DNA of 64,000 nucleotides from Scleromitrula shiraiana (Eukaryota > Ascomycota > Leotiomycetes > Helotiales > Sclerotiniaceae), in NCBI GenBank assembly GCA_028455995.1, contig JABELC010000004.1:1178001-1242000 (forward strand), in the 5' to 3' direction. The position numbers were made by a program, and so were the translations under genes. The notes below the pieces were generated by a model, which did not search any database, was not told the DNA's origin, and was given only the letters and a program-made list of their open reading frames with translations. Shown piece after piece: positions 12,703-25,413 of the stretch. How positions within the stretch are numbered: position 1 is the stretch's first letter; each line of letters starts with the position of its first letter.

Positions 12703-14420
12703 TTTAGCATTTTCCTAAATATCTTCATGAACCGAGAGATTCCTAAACTCAATATTCGAAACTCCCTGCATCCAATTCCATTCTTTCCATAATTCCCTTT
12801 GTAGAACTAAGAATATTATACTGATGCTGAAATTGAGTATAAAGCACCAACGATCTTGATCGGTTGTTATGAGTACACGCGAATACTTGATTCTGATTCA
12901 ACATTTGTGGGTTTGAAGTTGCTAAGCATTTTTAACGAGGTAAATTACACGTCTTTTGAATATAATATGGAAGTATATTGCTTCGAGTTCGTGAGAATGG
13001 GATGAGGGAGATACATATCTAGCGAAAGGAGGGAGGCTAGGCTTGACAAATGCAGCGCTCATTCACGTGAGTTGTAGGTAGAAAAGAGAAGCGAGGGATC
13101 CGTTGCATTGCTATATCCCGAATCAGTAGCATTGTGATCGGTAGCGAGAACGGAAGTTAGAGTGCGCTTGCTTTTGATACCTCCTATAGTATGGGTTTTG
13201 TCTTAGTATTTTCTCATCTACATCAACACTTCCCATAATAGAGAAGTGGAATATCCGAGGAGGAAAAATAAACATACGCTTAGCACGAGCATACCGGTAG
13301 TAGAATCGCTGAATGGAGGATGGATTGATAGTTATTATATTATACAATAAAATTTTAGTATAAGGTCTTCTCTGCAGTATAAGAATAGATAAATACCCGC
13401 CATCCATTCATCATCTGAATCCGACCTGGATTTTTAACTAAAAATAACCTCGGCAGATAAATAGGGATTCTCCCTGAAGTATCGAATACGGAAGTATATC
13501 CTATAGATTCAAACAAAAGTGGAATATTCTTATTCTAACGCCTACTTACCTAGGTAGTATATTTCTTAAAACCTAAACTTAGAATTAGATTGCTTAAATT
13601 CAAGCTTAAAAGGTAACATTTCCACGGTAAATTTAAGAAAATGGATCTGTCCCAATCCAGAAAACTAGGTTTCTCGCCCTGAATCTTATGGGCCCTTTAG
13701 AGAGATATTCTTATAACTGCTAGTTAATATATTGTATTAGATTATAGTACCCATATATCTGTATAGATTTGTAGTTTGACACGCGGCGAGACTGGTGACC
13801 ACAATTATGTTCTGTAAGGGTTCGTTCTATGAGCCAGAAGATATTGAGATTGGGTCCGTTCTGGCATTCGCCAATAACTAGAGTAAATAGAATGGGATAT
13901 CTATTTAGTTTAGTGTTTCTTTCTCTAATCAATAAGAGAAAAAGGTCAAGGAGAGAAGTGAAGAGGGGAAAGAGGAATAAAAGAACAGAAAAGACAAGAC
14001 AAGAAAATAAATACATAATCTTCCTGCCACGCACTTGCGAGTAAAAGACGTTTATAGTTACTAACAGTGACATAGAATAGATAGAGATATCACAAACCAT
14101 CATCAAAAGTAATAGCAAAGAGATATAAATTAAATTCCTGATATCATAAGCATATAATTAGAAAGTAATAAAATTGCGAAAATAAATATTTCCCCCAGTG
14201 TGACCTGACCGTTCATTCATTTATTCGTTAATCCACCCTGATATATCACATCATATCAACTCATACAATATTCCCTTCCAATCAAATCCCATTCCATCCC
14301 ATTCCATCCCATCCCATTCCTCAAAAACGCAAACCACAAACCACAAACAAGCAACATAAATGCCAATGCCCCAAAAACGCCACCAAAAAAGCTCAATCCC
14401 GCAAATTTTAAGCAAGAAAA
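12703..14420. other. Gene-free stretch
   Basis: Small open frames occur (for example 13829-14044 plus and 13123-13407 minus), but they have low-complexity composition and no recognisable domain. The right end, 14160-14420, is the AT-rich 3' flank of the phospholipase gene and includes tandem ATTCCATCCC-like repeats near 14285. Confidence 0.4.
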
Positions 14421-17236
14421 TCAAGTATAGATAGATTCCGTAAAAGAATTAACTTGCAAACCCGTTTCCGCCATCGGAGCATCTTTCAAGAATTCCAATG
14501 GCATCCAAACCAAATGTCCCTTGATTTGATCAAGCTTTTGACGAATTTCTTGAGGAGGAATCATGCGATCGTAGATATGACCTGATTTTACTCCCTTGGG
14601 AGGAAGGAATCTGTCGTAATCGTCGAAGGTTTTGACTATTTGTATTCGTGTTAGTTGGTTTATTTTGACAGGGAGCGGAAGCGAAATTTAGAAGGAACAG
14701 ATATACATACCAAAATTATCCGGATCAGCATGGAATAATTGTCTGAAAATTTGAGAGTTCTTGGTTGCTCTACCGGTCCACATATCCCATACCTCATCAC
14801 TCAAAGGATCCTCGACAAAATTATAAGTTTCCCCCTCATAAATATTATTTGGAACATTTGGTGGTTGAGCATTTGGATCTTTATCCGCATCTAAATCTTG
14901 AGGGTGTAACAAACCCAGATGTTCACGCCAGAGATAACGTCGAAGAGTAGCCGCATGATAGTTAGCCTCATATGGTTTCCCGTTCATGGTACTCTGGACA
15001 GTCTTAGTATCTGTCATAACGATTGAGAGTTCGCTATCATGGAGTCCGAGTTGAGAACGATCGTTGAGGTTAGAACTACCACAAATGACGGTTTTGTCAT
15101 CAACGATTAAAACTTTTCCGTGGATATATAGTTCTTCTTGAATCCAATTATCGGCTTCTCCTTCCAGTTCACCTTCCCACGGTTCATCAACAAGGTTGCC
15201 TTGCTCATGCATGGCATTCTTGGCAACGCTATCAGTACTAGCAGGTTTTTCATTCGTACCAGCAGCTTCAGCCTTTGCTTCGAATCTTCTTTTGGCATCA
15301 GTTACTTTTTCTGCTTCTTCATCTCCTGAATCATCACGTGGGTCTAAAGCGCTCTTTTTACCCATGTGTTTATCTCGCCCATCAGGTTCAGCTGTACCTC
15401 GGATACCCTCAGACATGATTTCTTCTGCTTCTGCTCTCTGAACATCTTGATACTTCACACCAGATTCTTCTTCTTGCTTCTTGACTTTTGGAGTGACATT
15501 TAGACGGTCATAAGATCTTAAGTTGAAAAAAAATATATGGTTTTCCGGATCAACACCCGCTGCACGAACTTGTTCGAATATTGAATGTTCACCTCGACAA
15601 ATTGATTTGTACTGGTAGTCCATAATTGCTCTTGTTCCCGTTGCAGCATCATCTCGAAGATCACCAGCAAATCCTGGAATAGATGGAATGAGAACAATAA
15701 CACGAAATTTCCTGCCTTCCTTGCCTGCTCTTACAATAGCATCAACAATCGCTCTCCCGATTGTATTTTTGATTGGAGCTTGATGTTCACCAGTCGCTGT
15801 AATAAAGAATTGATTTTCGATGTAAACATAGTGCTCAGCATTTCTGATAAGCTCACAATACGCATTCTGGATGCTGTGTTCTGTGAGAATTCCACTGGAC
15901 CAATCCGCGCTACTTCGAACAATTTGCGCATGAACGGTTCCTTGCTGTCCAAGAGATTTTGTATTCAGTGGTGATAGTGGATGGTTGATGTACTCTCCAA
16001 CTGGATGTTTTGGTCTTTGAACTCCTACCAAATCCTCATTTTCACCATCTCTACCCTCGAGAATTAACCAATCAAATCGCTCATCTCGTTTGTATTTGTC
16101 TCTCTTGACAAAATTCCATCTCAAAACGAAGTGCTCTGCTATATCGTAAACACAATCTCCTACAACACCCATAGCGACATCATGCCAAGGCATTCGTCCA
16201 TATTCGGCTTTCGATAATTCGTTGGCTTTCCAATCCTTGACATCTTGGAAATCCATCACACGGTTATTGTTGAAATCTTGACCTGGCCAAACTTCAGTTG
16301 CAATTCCTTCTGGGTGAACATCAGCCAGGGGATGTTGATGGCTATCCCATCGACCAAAGCATAAATCCAGACCACCAATGAATGCCAAGTTATAATCAAT
16401 GACAATAAACTTCTCGTGATGAGCCCAGTAAAATGTCATATCTGCAGCATTCTCTAGTACATTATGATCTGGATGTCGCATAATCTGAATATTGCCATAT
16501 CCTGGAGTTCCTTCCGGACATAGAGCTTGAAGGGCATGTTTTGTATGCTCAGAATTACAGGTAAGTGCAGCCTCAACTTCTCGATATACAATAACAAATA
16601 TCTTAACTCCTGCCTCAGCTCGACGTTTAAGAATTTGATCCAATCGCCATTCTTGATTGTAATATGGAGGTCTTCGCATGAAAAGTTCCGGGGAGAGCCA
16701 CCAATCTGCAATATATATCGTTTCCTTCGCAGCTTCGAGTGCGATCGATACAGCCTAATCTAAAATTCAGCCAAAACAATATAGTTCCCCATGAATATGC
16801 TCACCCAAAAATAGTCCCGTCCATCAACATACCACTTAATATTGTTTCCGGGTCTTTCGGGGGCAAAGGATTCGAATCTATGTGATTGAGCGATTTTTGA
16901 CCTCTTATCGTCGGTAATTTTCTCATGTTCTTCGTCATGTCGATGATTGGGGTTGAACTATAAGAAATGAGCAATTATTTATGAATATCTTGATGTGAGG
17001 GGTGAAGTTTACCAAATTTCCGAGCTTTCCAATCTCATGTCTAGAAATTATGTCAATACCGGAGTTTCTAACATTTGTTCATTCCCAGATACTCACTTCT
17101 TGTGTATTAAACCTACTTTCACATCATGAAGCTTGGTATCCCGTAACTTTTCACGTAATCCAGAAAATGGACTCTTAAGTTTCTCCTTTAACTTCTCTGG
17201 ATTTGATCCTCCATCTTGTGGAGCTGCAGTTGACAT
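14421..17236 (-). CDS. pld1: Phospholipase D (two HKD motifs)
   Basis: Hydrolyses phosphatidylcholine to phosphatidic acid and choline. Five exons: 17097-17236, 17013-17040, 16805-16957, 14711-16754 and 14421-14635. Introns are 50-75 bases; the total is 2580 nt, 859 aa. The second exon is only 28 nt. The first catalytic half has IYIADWWLSPELFMRRPP and the HKD motif HHEKFIVID near residue 218, followed by AFIGGLDLCFGRWD. The second has IYIENQFFITA and IHGKVLIVDD near residue 651, then CGSSNLNDRS. A charged, disordered insert lies between the halves (about residues 500-620). No PX or PH domain is visible in the short N-terminus, so it resembles the shorter fungal PLD form rather than full-length Spo14. 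The C-terminal exon contains SGHIYDRMIPPQEIRQKLD. Confidence 0.93.
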
Positions 17237-17767
17237 CTTAAAGATTTGGTTGTAGTAACACGGTAGGATATTGGGTGAGTGTAAGTGATCAATGTGCTGC
17301 TCTGAAGAACAATTGGGTGTTGATAAAATAAATGTTAAGCTTGTAAAATTACCTAGGTATTTACTCGGTATGTGTGAATAGTAACAAAGTTGTTACTTTC
17401 ATATGCGATCGAAAGTTGATGTTGTGATGTATGGTGAGAGATGATGAAGGAAAGGAAGGATGGTCTTATTATGTATGCGACCTTGTAATTATTGCAGTTG
17501 ATAATTCAACCTAACAAAATGATTTGATTCCTGCGAAACCTTCCTGCTATTACTCAAGTGCTGTTGCCGTTATATTTGAATGGGAAGAAATATTTCAATC
17601 GTGGGGATCTGATCGCGGGGGACTTGGGCAGGTTTATCTCAGGATTGCAACCTCTTTCGGGTTGTCCAGCCTTCCAGCCTTCCAGCCTTATGAATTTATG
17701 GAATGACGTCAGACGTCACTTTATTGATAAGAATTATTAGTGCTCAATGTTGTGAACCTTAAAAAGT

Positions 17768-17805
<38 letters not shown>

Positions 17806-19115
17806 CTGTGAAACCTTTCCTTCATTTGCAACGAAAATCTAGAGGGAACATCAGATTATATATTTTACTATATCATAGTATGACCATTGTTACAAATTTC
17901 TAAGAATTCAACTTTGCTTGCGGGTACAGGTACATTGAGCTGAATGCGTAACTTGTAATAATGGTCAGGTAATGCCAAGCAAACAATAAGCAATCTGAAT
18001 GCAAATCTTGGAACTACACCTGGGCATGTTCGTCTGGCGGTAAGCTTTCCAGAATATTTTCCCTTTGGTTAAGATATAGTTTGACGGATTTCACCATGTA
18101 GACAGGCACATTGATATGGATGGTATCGTCTAATACATTCACGGGGGATTTGAAGCTAGAAAACCTACGTGCACGTGACAGTCACATGAAGAGTCACGGC
18201 ATCGCACCTGCTCTGCCCCTCATTATGGAAATCAAGCCGAGGTTTATATTGATACTCTCAATATAAGAGCCACTACCGATACATCATTGCCTCGCGCAGT
18301 TTACCATTTACTCACCTCAATTTCCTCCCATTCGACCCATCTCTATGCTTTTACTAGAAGCGCTGTATGAGAAGGAATCCTGACTGACTGACTTGGCTCC
18401 AAGGGGAGCATTTGGAGATTAGTACTTAGACATACGAAAGTAGTTCTACTGTATCGTCATTCTTCTCTTTAGATACAAGGCGTCTTGGCACCTATAGTAT
18501 TATACCCCTTGGAAATCAGGGCTTGGTCGTTCTGTTTGAAGAATTCATTATAGTACAGTATGATATGAATTGTCAGATCTAGCTTGATATGAGGACCACT
18601 TAAGTGTTTTAAACAGCAGTGCAAGGCACTATGTTTTCTCTGGAATACCCGTCTTCAGTAAGATGGTATGGATCTGCAACCCAATGATGATCTGTGAAAA
18701 TTGGATGGGGTGTACATGTTGGCTAGTGGATTAAGAAATCAAGCAAATGAATATATCATTGTTCAAACACCTAGATCAATTTTCCACTACAGAATGAATA
18801 TAAGGATAAGTTATCTCTCCTCCACGAGTTTCTACAAAACTTCAACCTTGCAGATCAGCTATATAAAACTACCAAACCATACCAACTTCAAGTCAAATCA
18901 CTACTTTGATCGCCCGCTCATTCGTCTCTTCCTAACATCTCAATACCAATTCATGAACTAATCCAACAGGCCCCCATACAACTACAATCTCACACACATA
19001 CATCAGCTACACGCAAAATACTTGACAAATGTTACATAATCACCACAATAAGAAGAATAATAACATACGCCAGAACCCAACATGATTAACAAAGAAAGAT
19101 CTCGTATCCTCGGAA
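17237..19115. other. Gene-poor stretch
   Basis: Upstream of the phospholipase gene and downstream of the next one. Apart from a CT microsatellite I see only short frames without domain features. GTGCACGTGACAGTCACATG-like sequence near 18170 contains a CACGTG E-box. Confidence 0.4.
17769..17802 (+). repeat. (CT)n microsatellite
   Basis: An uninterrupted run of 17 CT dinucleotides, about 530 bases upstream of the phospholipase start codon. Confidence 0.97.
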
Positions 19116-19691
19116 TTATTCTTCAACCGAATTAACGTCCTCTTCGCTCTCGCGGCGATAATAGTTGCCTATCATTGATGTGGTGGTTGGGTACGTGGGG
19201 TTGGCGCTTGATGTCGAAGAAACTGGATCAGCTGTGATTGTCACAGTAATTATCGAATAACTTGGATCGTTTGTTGGAATCGATATTGATGGGATTGACA
19301 ATGTTGGTAGGGACAATGTTAGAAGAGACAATGTGGGAATTGACAATGCGGGAATCGACAATGATGAATAGCTAGGCTCAACCGATACTAGATCCGAAGT
19401 AGAGGTTTTCGCAGTGCAGGCTCCGCCACCATTAGCATAAGAAGGGAGGACACTTGTGCTGAATGTTGTGTAGACGATTTTTGGTACTGGTAGACCTGGT
19501 GTTGGTAGGCTTGATACCGGTACAGCTGGGATCACTACTGTGACGGTTGTTGATATCGGTGCTGGTATTGCGATTGTAGATGTGGTTGGTAATGGGAGGG
19601 CAGTGCTTAGTGAGGATAAAATTTGTGTGTTTGCGGTGAGGCTACTGAGGAGTCCTCCGAGTCCTGCGAGACCTAAAATTGAGGAAGCCAT
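19116..19691 (-). CDS. Ser/Thr/Pro-rich protein with Leu-Ser-Ile-Pro repeats, 191 aa
   Basis: Intact single-exon frame beginning MASSILGLAGLGGLLSSL. The hydrophobic start could be a weak signal peptide, but there is no leading basic residue. The body is extremely rich in Ser, Thr, Pro, Val and Ile with few charged residues. Residues about 112-142 are repeats of a five-residue unit (LSIPA, LSIPT, LSLLT, LSLPT, LSIPS, ISIPT), matched by a 15-base direct repeat in the DNA at about 19266-19360. The end is charged (YYRRESEEDVNSVEE). Composition suggests a cell-surface or secreted structural protein. I do not recognise the family. The single cysteine (GGGACTAKT) argues against a disulfide-rich effector. 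Confidence 0.55.
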   Translation of the reverse strand: MASSILGLAGLGGLLSSLTANTQILSSLSTALPLPTTSTIAIPAPISTTVTVVIPAVPVSSLPTPGLPVPKIVYTTFSTSVLPSYANGGGACTAKTSTSDLVSVEPSYSSLSIPALSIPTLSLLTLSLPTLSIPSISIPTNDPSYSIITVTITADPVSSTSSANPTYPTTTSMIGNYYRRESEEDVNSVEE

Positions 19692-21208
19692 GTTTTCTTG
19701 TTGGTATTTGATTTTTGATGAATTTGGGTTTTGAGATATGAGTTTGCTTGTAGAAGAGCTGTTTGAAGGAAACCTAATGCAGAGAATGAATAGTGAATTT
19801 CAATCTGATCTTAATCGTTCATTTGTATGAAATTGAGTATCACTCACAAATATCGTGGTGTATCCTTACCCTCCCAAAGGATCAAAGTCATGTCTATCTG
19901 AAAATCCGCGAGATATTAGAATTCGGAACTATCACAAGAAATCTAATAGCTTGGTGTTTCGTGCAAGAATAATGCAGTTGAAGCACATCACTGGAATACA
20001 GTCGATCAATAGATAATGTTGTTTCCATACGAAATAGTTATTTATCTCCAGATGTAGAAACTTGGAAAGCCCCCAATTTATATCGTGCTCGATTACGGCC
20101 TAGCACGAAGACAGTCAGGGATTATTCTCGGTATCTTCTACGATTCGTCTAGTTCTTGTGTCGTTAGACCCCTGTTGTACGTTGTTGGATTGTGATACCC
20201 AACCAGGATCCCTATGGTGTATTCATTACATCAAATTCAATTTTTCAAATTTTGGATAATTCTCCTTGAAATTTAGAAAATAGTATTCTGCTCACGATGG
20301 AAATCTGGTACGAGTCGCAACCATGTCGCATTTGCCGGCGATCCTTCGGTCATTACTGCAGGGGACTTTTTCTTTGGTCGTGTGGTCGGTTCAGAGAAAC
20401 TTAAGATGAGCTCGGCGACTTGCTAGTTTGTTGTACTGGAATGGGGTTTTCGGAGGTTTATGGGATGTTGGAATTGGGAATCCACTGCGCAGTGGAGATA
20501 TCTCAGGCAACAAGTGGCTCCTGATTATCTTGATACTCAAAGTTTGCCACGATATTTTTAGACTATGTTTCCTGTCCATAATACATCTATGAGTTAACGC
20601 CAACTTCCTGTTGAATACAGCACAGTTACAAGAGTATCTACAACCATAGATAGTGGATTGGGGGACTATTGAAACTGAACTTTTGTAAGAAGTCCAATAC
20701 ATCAGTAGAAAAGATTCTGATCGAGGACAGAAACGTAATACACATAGGAAAGCAAACATAACGACTATAAAGGCTAAATGAAAAATGATACACCGAGCCT
20801 TAGAACATGCTCCGCAACATTATAGAGCGGTGCCATTGGTTGAATATCTCCCCAAGCTTAGGACTGCGTTCCAAAAACAATACACACATAAAAGAGGGTA
20901 TTCTCAAAAAGAAGGTCTGCATGACCTTGAAACTATATGCATAACCTGACTTGGTTCAATTAGATCACGCGTTCAAAACAGTTTGTATGTTTGGACTTGT
21001 ATAGTGAACTTCCGAACTCCTTACAATTTGCTATTTAATTTGGGAGCGGTTAAAGCAACACCCTTCTCTCTTTTTTGCCCAGCACACCAGGACAAATTGA
21101 GTAGCAACTTCAATAACTATACTAACTTCTCTCTAGGCTCATCAGTGAAAGTAGGATTGCTGAGTAGGGTTGAAAGTGGTCACATCTAAAACCAAAAAGC
21201 GTGCTGTT
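19692..21208. other. Gene-free stretch
   Basis: Upstream region of the repeat protein and downstream of the zinc-finger gene. The frames present (for example 20391-20759 minus) have no domain or codon signature I would support. Confidence 0.35.
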
Positions 21209-21686
21209 CTAATCACTGCTCGTTTTGCTTTTACCTGTCGTCCTTTTCTTTGTAAATCTTCTTATATCTTTATCAAGCTCTGTACCTTCATGAGCGGACA
21301 TTATTTGCCGTTTTAATTTATCAGTCTTACAAATATCCTTTTGACACTTAGGAAAAGGACATTTATGTTTCCCTTTGCCATCAGATGGATGAGTCAATCT
21401 TCTATGATTGCTCATCTTTTCAGCATCTTTAAGTGAGCGACCACAACAAGTATTATTATCGTAGCCCAGGTTGTCCCAAATATCGTAGCCTTTTGGTATT
21501 TTTCGCGCTCCGCCTCGGCCCCTGGATAGGGACTGAGTTTTCCCCCGAATGGAAGTTTTTCATGTGGCGATAATAAGCAGTGCGATCCCCTAAAGGCTTT
21601 TCATTCCCTTTGCAGCCTTCTACGCCGCATTTCTTCGGGTACTTAGAGGAGGATGAGCTATTGGTGTTGTCAGAGGGTGGAGGCAT
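21209..21686 (-). pseudogene. C2H2-like zinc-finger gene broken by a one-base frameshift
   Basis: Two overlapping minus-strand frames look like halves of one protein. The first (from 21686) starts MPPPSDNTNSSSSSKYPKK and carries CGVEGC followed by YYRHMKNFHSG, a C-x4-C...H-x4-H finger. It then runs to a stop at 21456. A second frame, open from about 21540, reads ARKIPKGYDIWDNLGYDNN, then TCCGRSLKDAEKMSNHRRLTH and CPFPKCQKDICKTDKLKR followed by QIMSAH. In the last finger Gln stands where the first His ligand is expected. Passing from one frame to the other needs removal of one base, most simply in the G5-A4 run near 21540-21550; no intron of sensible size explains it. It could be an assembly error, in which case the gene is intact. 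Confidence 0.45.
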
Positions 21687-24173
21687 ATTTACGGTATTTC
21701 CGGCTTAGAGAATGTGATGAATCCGGGGATTATATGCCATATATTTGTTCAACTACAATCACCTATCCAAGAATATCACTAAAGAGGAACTAGAGAGTTG
21801 TTGTGACGGTATTTGGGAAATAGAGAATAACAACAATGGTATGTGTGAAAGCAAAGTACTGATGATAGAACCATACAAATAAGAAGAAGAAATAATTTTC
21901 TATATAGTCGCATTGCAACATCAAGATACTATGAAACCCAATACACGACCTGCCTGCTAACCACCTCACACTCATCCAATTAGGAATATTTTCAAAAACC
22001 GACCCTTCAGCCCAAATAGCATGGCCAGGGGAGATAGACAAGACCTGTTCATCTAATCCAGCAATCTGCTTCTTGGTTGAAGAGAGTAAATAACTAAACG
22101 CTCTCCTCGAGCGAGGACGCGTACCAATTTACTTGCATTCATATTCTCATCATTGTTTGGAAACAATCTTTCCAATACGCAGAATATCTCAAGTATCATC
22201 AATTGATATTACGTTGGAAGTTCTGATTGAGAAAAGAATGAAGCAAATTTAAGGATGTCTACCCGGTTGTTTAATTTTACAGCACTATCGGGCGCTTGTA
22301 CTGAAGACGTAACAGAAAAATCGAGTCGGCTTTTTTGCCTTATATAAGGATCATCTCTAGGTATTCAAAGCTTTTCCCCAGATACTAGTAAGTCAAAGGT
22401 GAATTATTCTTATTGTAGATATTCCGTGCCTCATTTGATTTTCCCTGGACTATGATTTAAACAGAAAATTGGTTCGGAAAGGGAAAAAGTTGAGAGGTAA
22501 CTTTGAAACCTTAAAATAAAGATAACTCCTATATGCGGATATAAATCAGGGCCATAAACTTCTCCTTGTATTGTAGCACCATTTTACTTATATACCAAAT
22601 ACTCCAATCATGCTTTGAGATTAAGTTGGTGAATGACAACGACCTCAGCCACTACAACTGTGGTATGATGAAACTCCTATCATTGCATGGAACTGCAAAG
22701 ATGTGGATTTGTTGCTAGGCAAGATAATAAATAATATCAGATACCGCAGCAACAAAATTTTGCTCAAATCATCTGCACGACGACTGCATTGACTAGTATT
22801 GAGAAAAACACCGCACAATTATTATAGGAGCCACGTACTTGCTGAACATCTCTTCTTACACAATAAAGAGTTGTGTTCGTTAGGATTGCGTCTTTGAGCT
22901 GCTGATAAAGTAAACATGTTCGAGTCTCCGTCACAAATCCGCAAACAAAAAAAACAATACCACCCAAAAACTTCGAACATGGTAATCAGAAGACATCAAT
23001 CGGCACTTCATAAATGCGTACCAGTATTCATTGTTCATCATCTCTGGATTACTTGGAATACATCGGTCGAATTATTGGTATGATATTCCGGCTAAAAGTT
23101 TGTGCTGGATAATTATCCGGTACCCCGATACGCTGCACATCCATGGTGTTTTACGCCGACATATCAGATTTGAATTCACTGTTGACCAGGGTTCAAAGAG
23201 ATTATATTACACCCAAAAGATCTCTGGATTGTATATAAAGGCTCATCCCTGCACTATTACACTCTCGCTTTGATAATCGAGGTGGATGAAAACTCTTCAA
23301 CCTTCGACCCACATATCTACGCCTCCACGGACTCAAAAGTACCTCAGATATAATCCGTAAACTTCGAATTCTGTCTCTCCACGTTTCAAGATAGCTGCAA
23401 ATACGAAAAATAAACAGAATAGGAACAAAACTCACCAAAAAAGGTTGTCAAGCTGAAAAGCTTGCTGCTGTTGGAACCGGATGCATGGAATCCAGAGAAG
23501 AAGATGAACTCTCTGACGGGGAGTTTTTTGATATGCTTTTCGAGCTTCTAATTTCACGAATACTCGTGCGAGTCAAATTTTCGACGGGCTTCAATTTTCC
23601 CTACGATTTAACGATTTTTGGAACGAAAATGACCTGTTGTAATCTATAGGCGAAATACCTACTCTCTCGTGATATCCGCATCTCATTTCGATGGCTCAAA
23701 CTCTGGACATGAATCCACACTTGAGGTTCAGCCAGAATACTTCGATTGCCATCCGCAGTTCTCTCTTTCCTTCTCGTTCGGGGCTGTTGATCAATATCTG
23801 CAGCGTTGCTCGGCTGTAGCCAAGGATATCCCGGGTTTGATTTTTCTACCATCGAATGTCAAATATTTCACTGGCATGTCCCCGTGTTTGTGGTGGTAAT
23901 ATACGGCTCACTTGTATATCTCATACATTGTTCATGATCTGGTTTACCAGCCCCATTCACAAGTGAACACGTCCTACTAACGACTTAACTGAGGTCAAAA
24001 TCTTACAATTGGAAAGATTATTCAGAATATTCTTAATCATTGGTATTCGAAAAATATTAGCGTGTCCTTTCGATTCTACCCCTATTATGATTCTCGCTCG
24101 CCGTCGCATCAATAGAGAAATGATGTAATATCGGGTCAGGTCACCTGACACGCCGTCTCTTCTTTATATTGAA
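21687..24173. other. Gene-free stretch
   Basis: About 2.5 kb with only short frames. I could not link the frames at 23031-23273 plus and 23601-23852 minus into a convincing gene, though the second has near-normal composition and could be a relic. A tract giving TTTTTTGCCTTATATAAGG near 22330 is TATA-like. Confidence 0.3.
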
Positions 24174-24900
24174 TCTTTTATTTTAATCATACTACTAGTA
24201 GTAGAACTATATTAAATTATAATTTAATAATATAGTAATAAATTATTAGTATAAAAATTAATTACTACTAGTATATAAATAATAAAATATATAATTTTAT
24301 CAAGAATTAATTTAAATATTATTACTAGTAGTAACTAACTTGATAGTAGTAGATAAGAACATTCTTTATCAATCAATAATTGATAAAGATGACCTTCAAG
24401 TTGCCAGTGCCATATGTCAAAATTGTCTCTTCTTCAAGTTTTTAATACAAAAAGAGAGATTTAATACGAGTCTACTCATTTTTTTTTAATATTAATAATA
24501 CTAGATTCTAGTATAGACTAATTAAACTTCAAGTTTACGGTTAATTATGATCAATTACGATCGATTGATTATCGATTACTAGTAATAATCATTATTAATT
24601 ACTAGTAACAAGGGCATACTAGCAATTGATAAAAGTATACTACTAGTATATCAGCAAAAAAAAATTTATGAAGTTTTAACAAATAACTTGAAGGATAGTC
24701 TTAGTACTACTAGTAATAGTAGTATGATATATTGACTTAGAGTTACTACATGAAAAATCATATAATATATTATATAATAATTCAAGTTAAAAGCAATAAA
24801 TTTCAATCAACTTGCCAGTGAACGAACTACTAGTACATTAATTTACTGAATTCTAATTAATTACTTTCTTTAAAAATATACCACTGGCAAGATTTTTTCA
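24174..24900. repeat. AT-rich island 1 with ACTAGTA repeats
   Basis: A sharply bounded block of nearly pure A/T in which C and G occur largely in ACTAG or CTAGTA motifs. No coding frame of use is present. CTTGCCAG-type words appear near 24390 and 24810, and the reverse complement CTGGCAAG near 24884; the same words recur in the 38-39.8 kb island. The composition resembles RIP-exhausted repeat DNA. Confidence 0.75.
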
Positions 24901-25413
24901 AAACCGTGACGCTAGTAAAATCACCCTTATATCACTATAAAAACAAAAAATGAATAGATTCCCATAAAACCTCTCTTTTTGTACCAAAAAAAAAAAAGGC
25001 AATGGTTTTTGAACCTCCAAGTCATATAGTCCATCAGCCTGATAGAACTAATAACTCGTATTACACACCAATGACTTTCAATATTCAGGATCATCTTGTC
25101 AGACTGGCTCCACCTACCTAAATAGGTCAATTGTTTGAAGGCTGAGCGTTGGCAGTACGTACAATTGCCAATTGTTAGGCATTGTCTAACCCACAATTGA
25201 TGTGTTGCAACTGTTGCACCAGAACTACTATCGACGAAAAGATGGGATATTAATTCTGCCAAACACTTACATAAAGATAATTTAATCCCCCCCTCGCCTC
25301 AACATTTGGGACAGTACTCAAAAATTCCTAATATTCAAATAAAATTTTGCATTCTGTCTTTACTTTCTTAATCAACAATAAACACCCTCTTAGTGATTAA
25401 AACATCCTCCGAC
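24901..25413. other. Promoter side of methyltransferase gene
   Basis: No gene seen. A minus-strand frame at 24927-25262 has no recognisable domain. A CT-rich leader precedes the ATG at 25414. Confidence 0.35.

Noticed and set aside
13720..14118. 132-residue minus-strand hydrophobic frame
   Set aside because: Overlapped by a basic plus-strand frame; T-rich composition explains the hydrophobic reading and no domain is seen.
24927..25262. 111-residue minus-strand frame near AT island 1
   Set aside because: No domain, and it abuts the methyltransferase promoter; likely chance.
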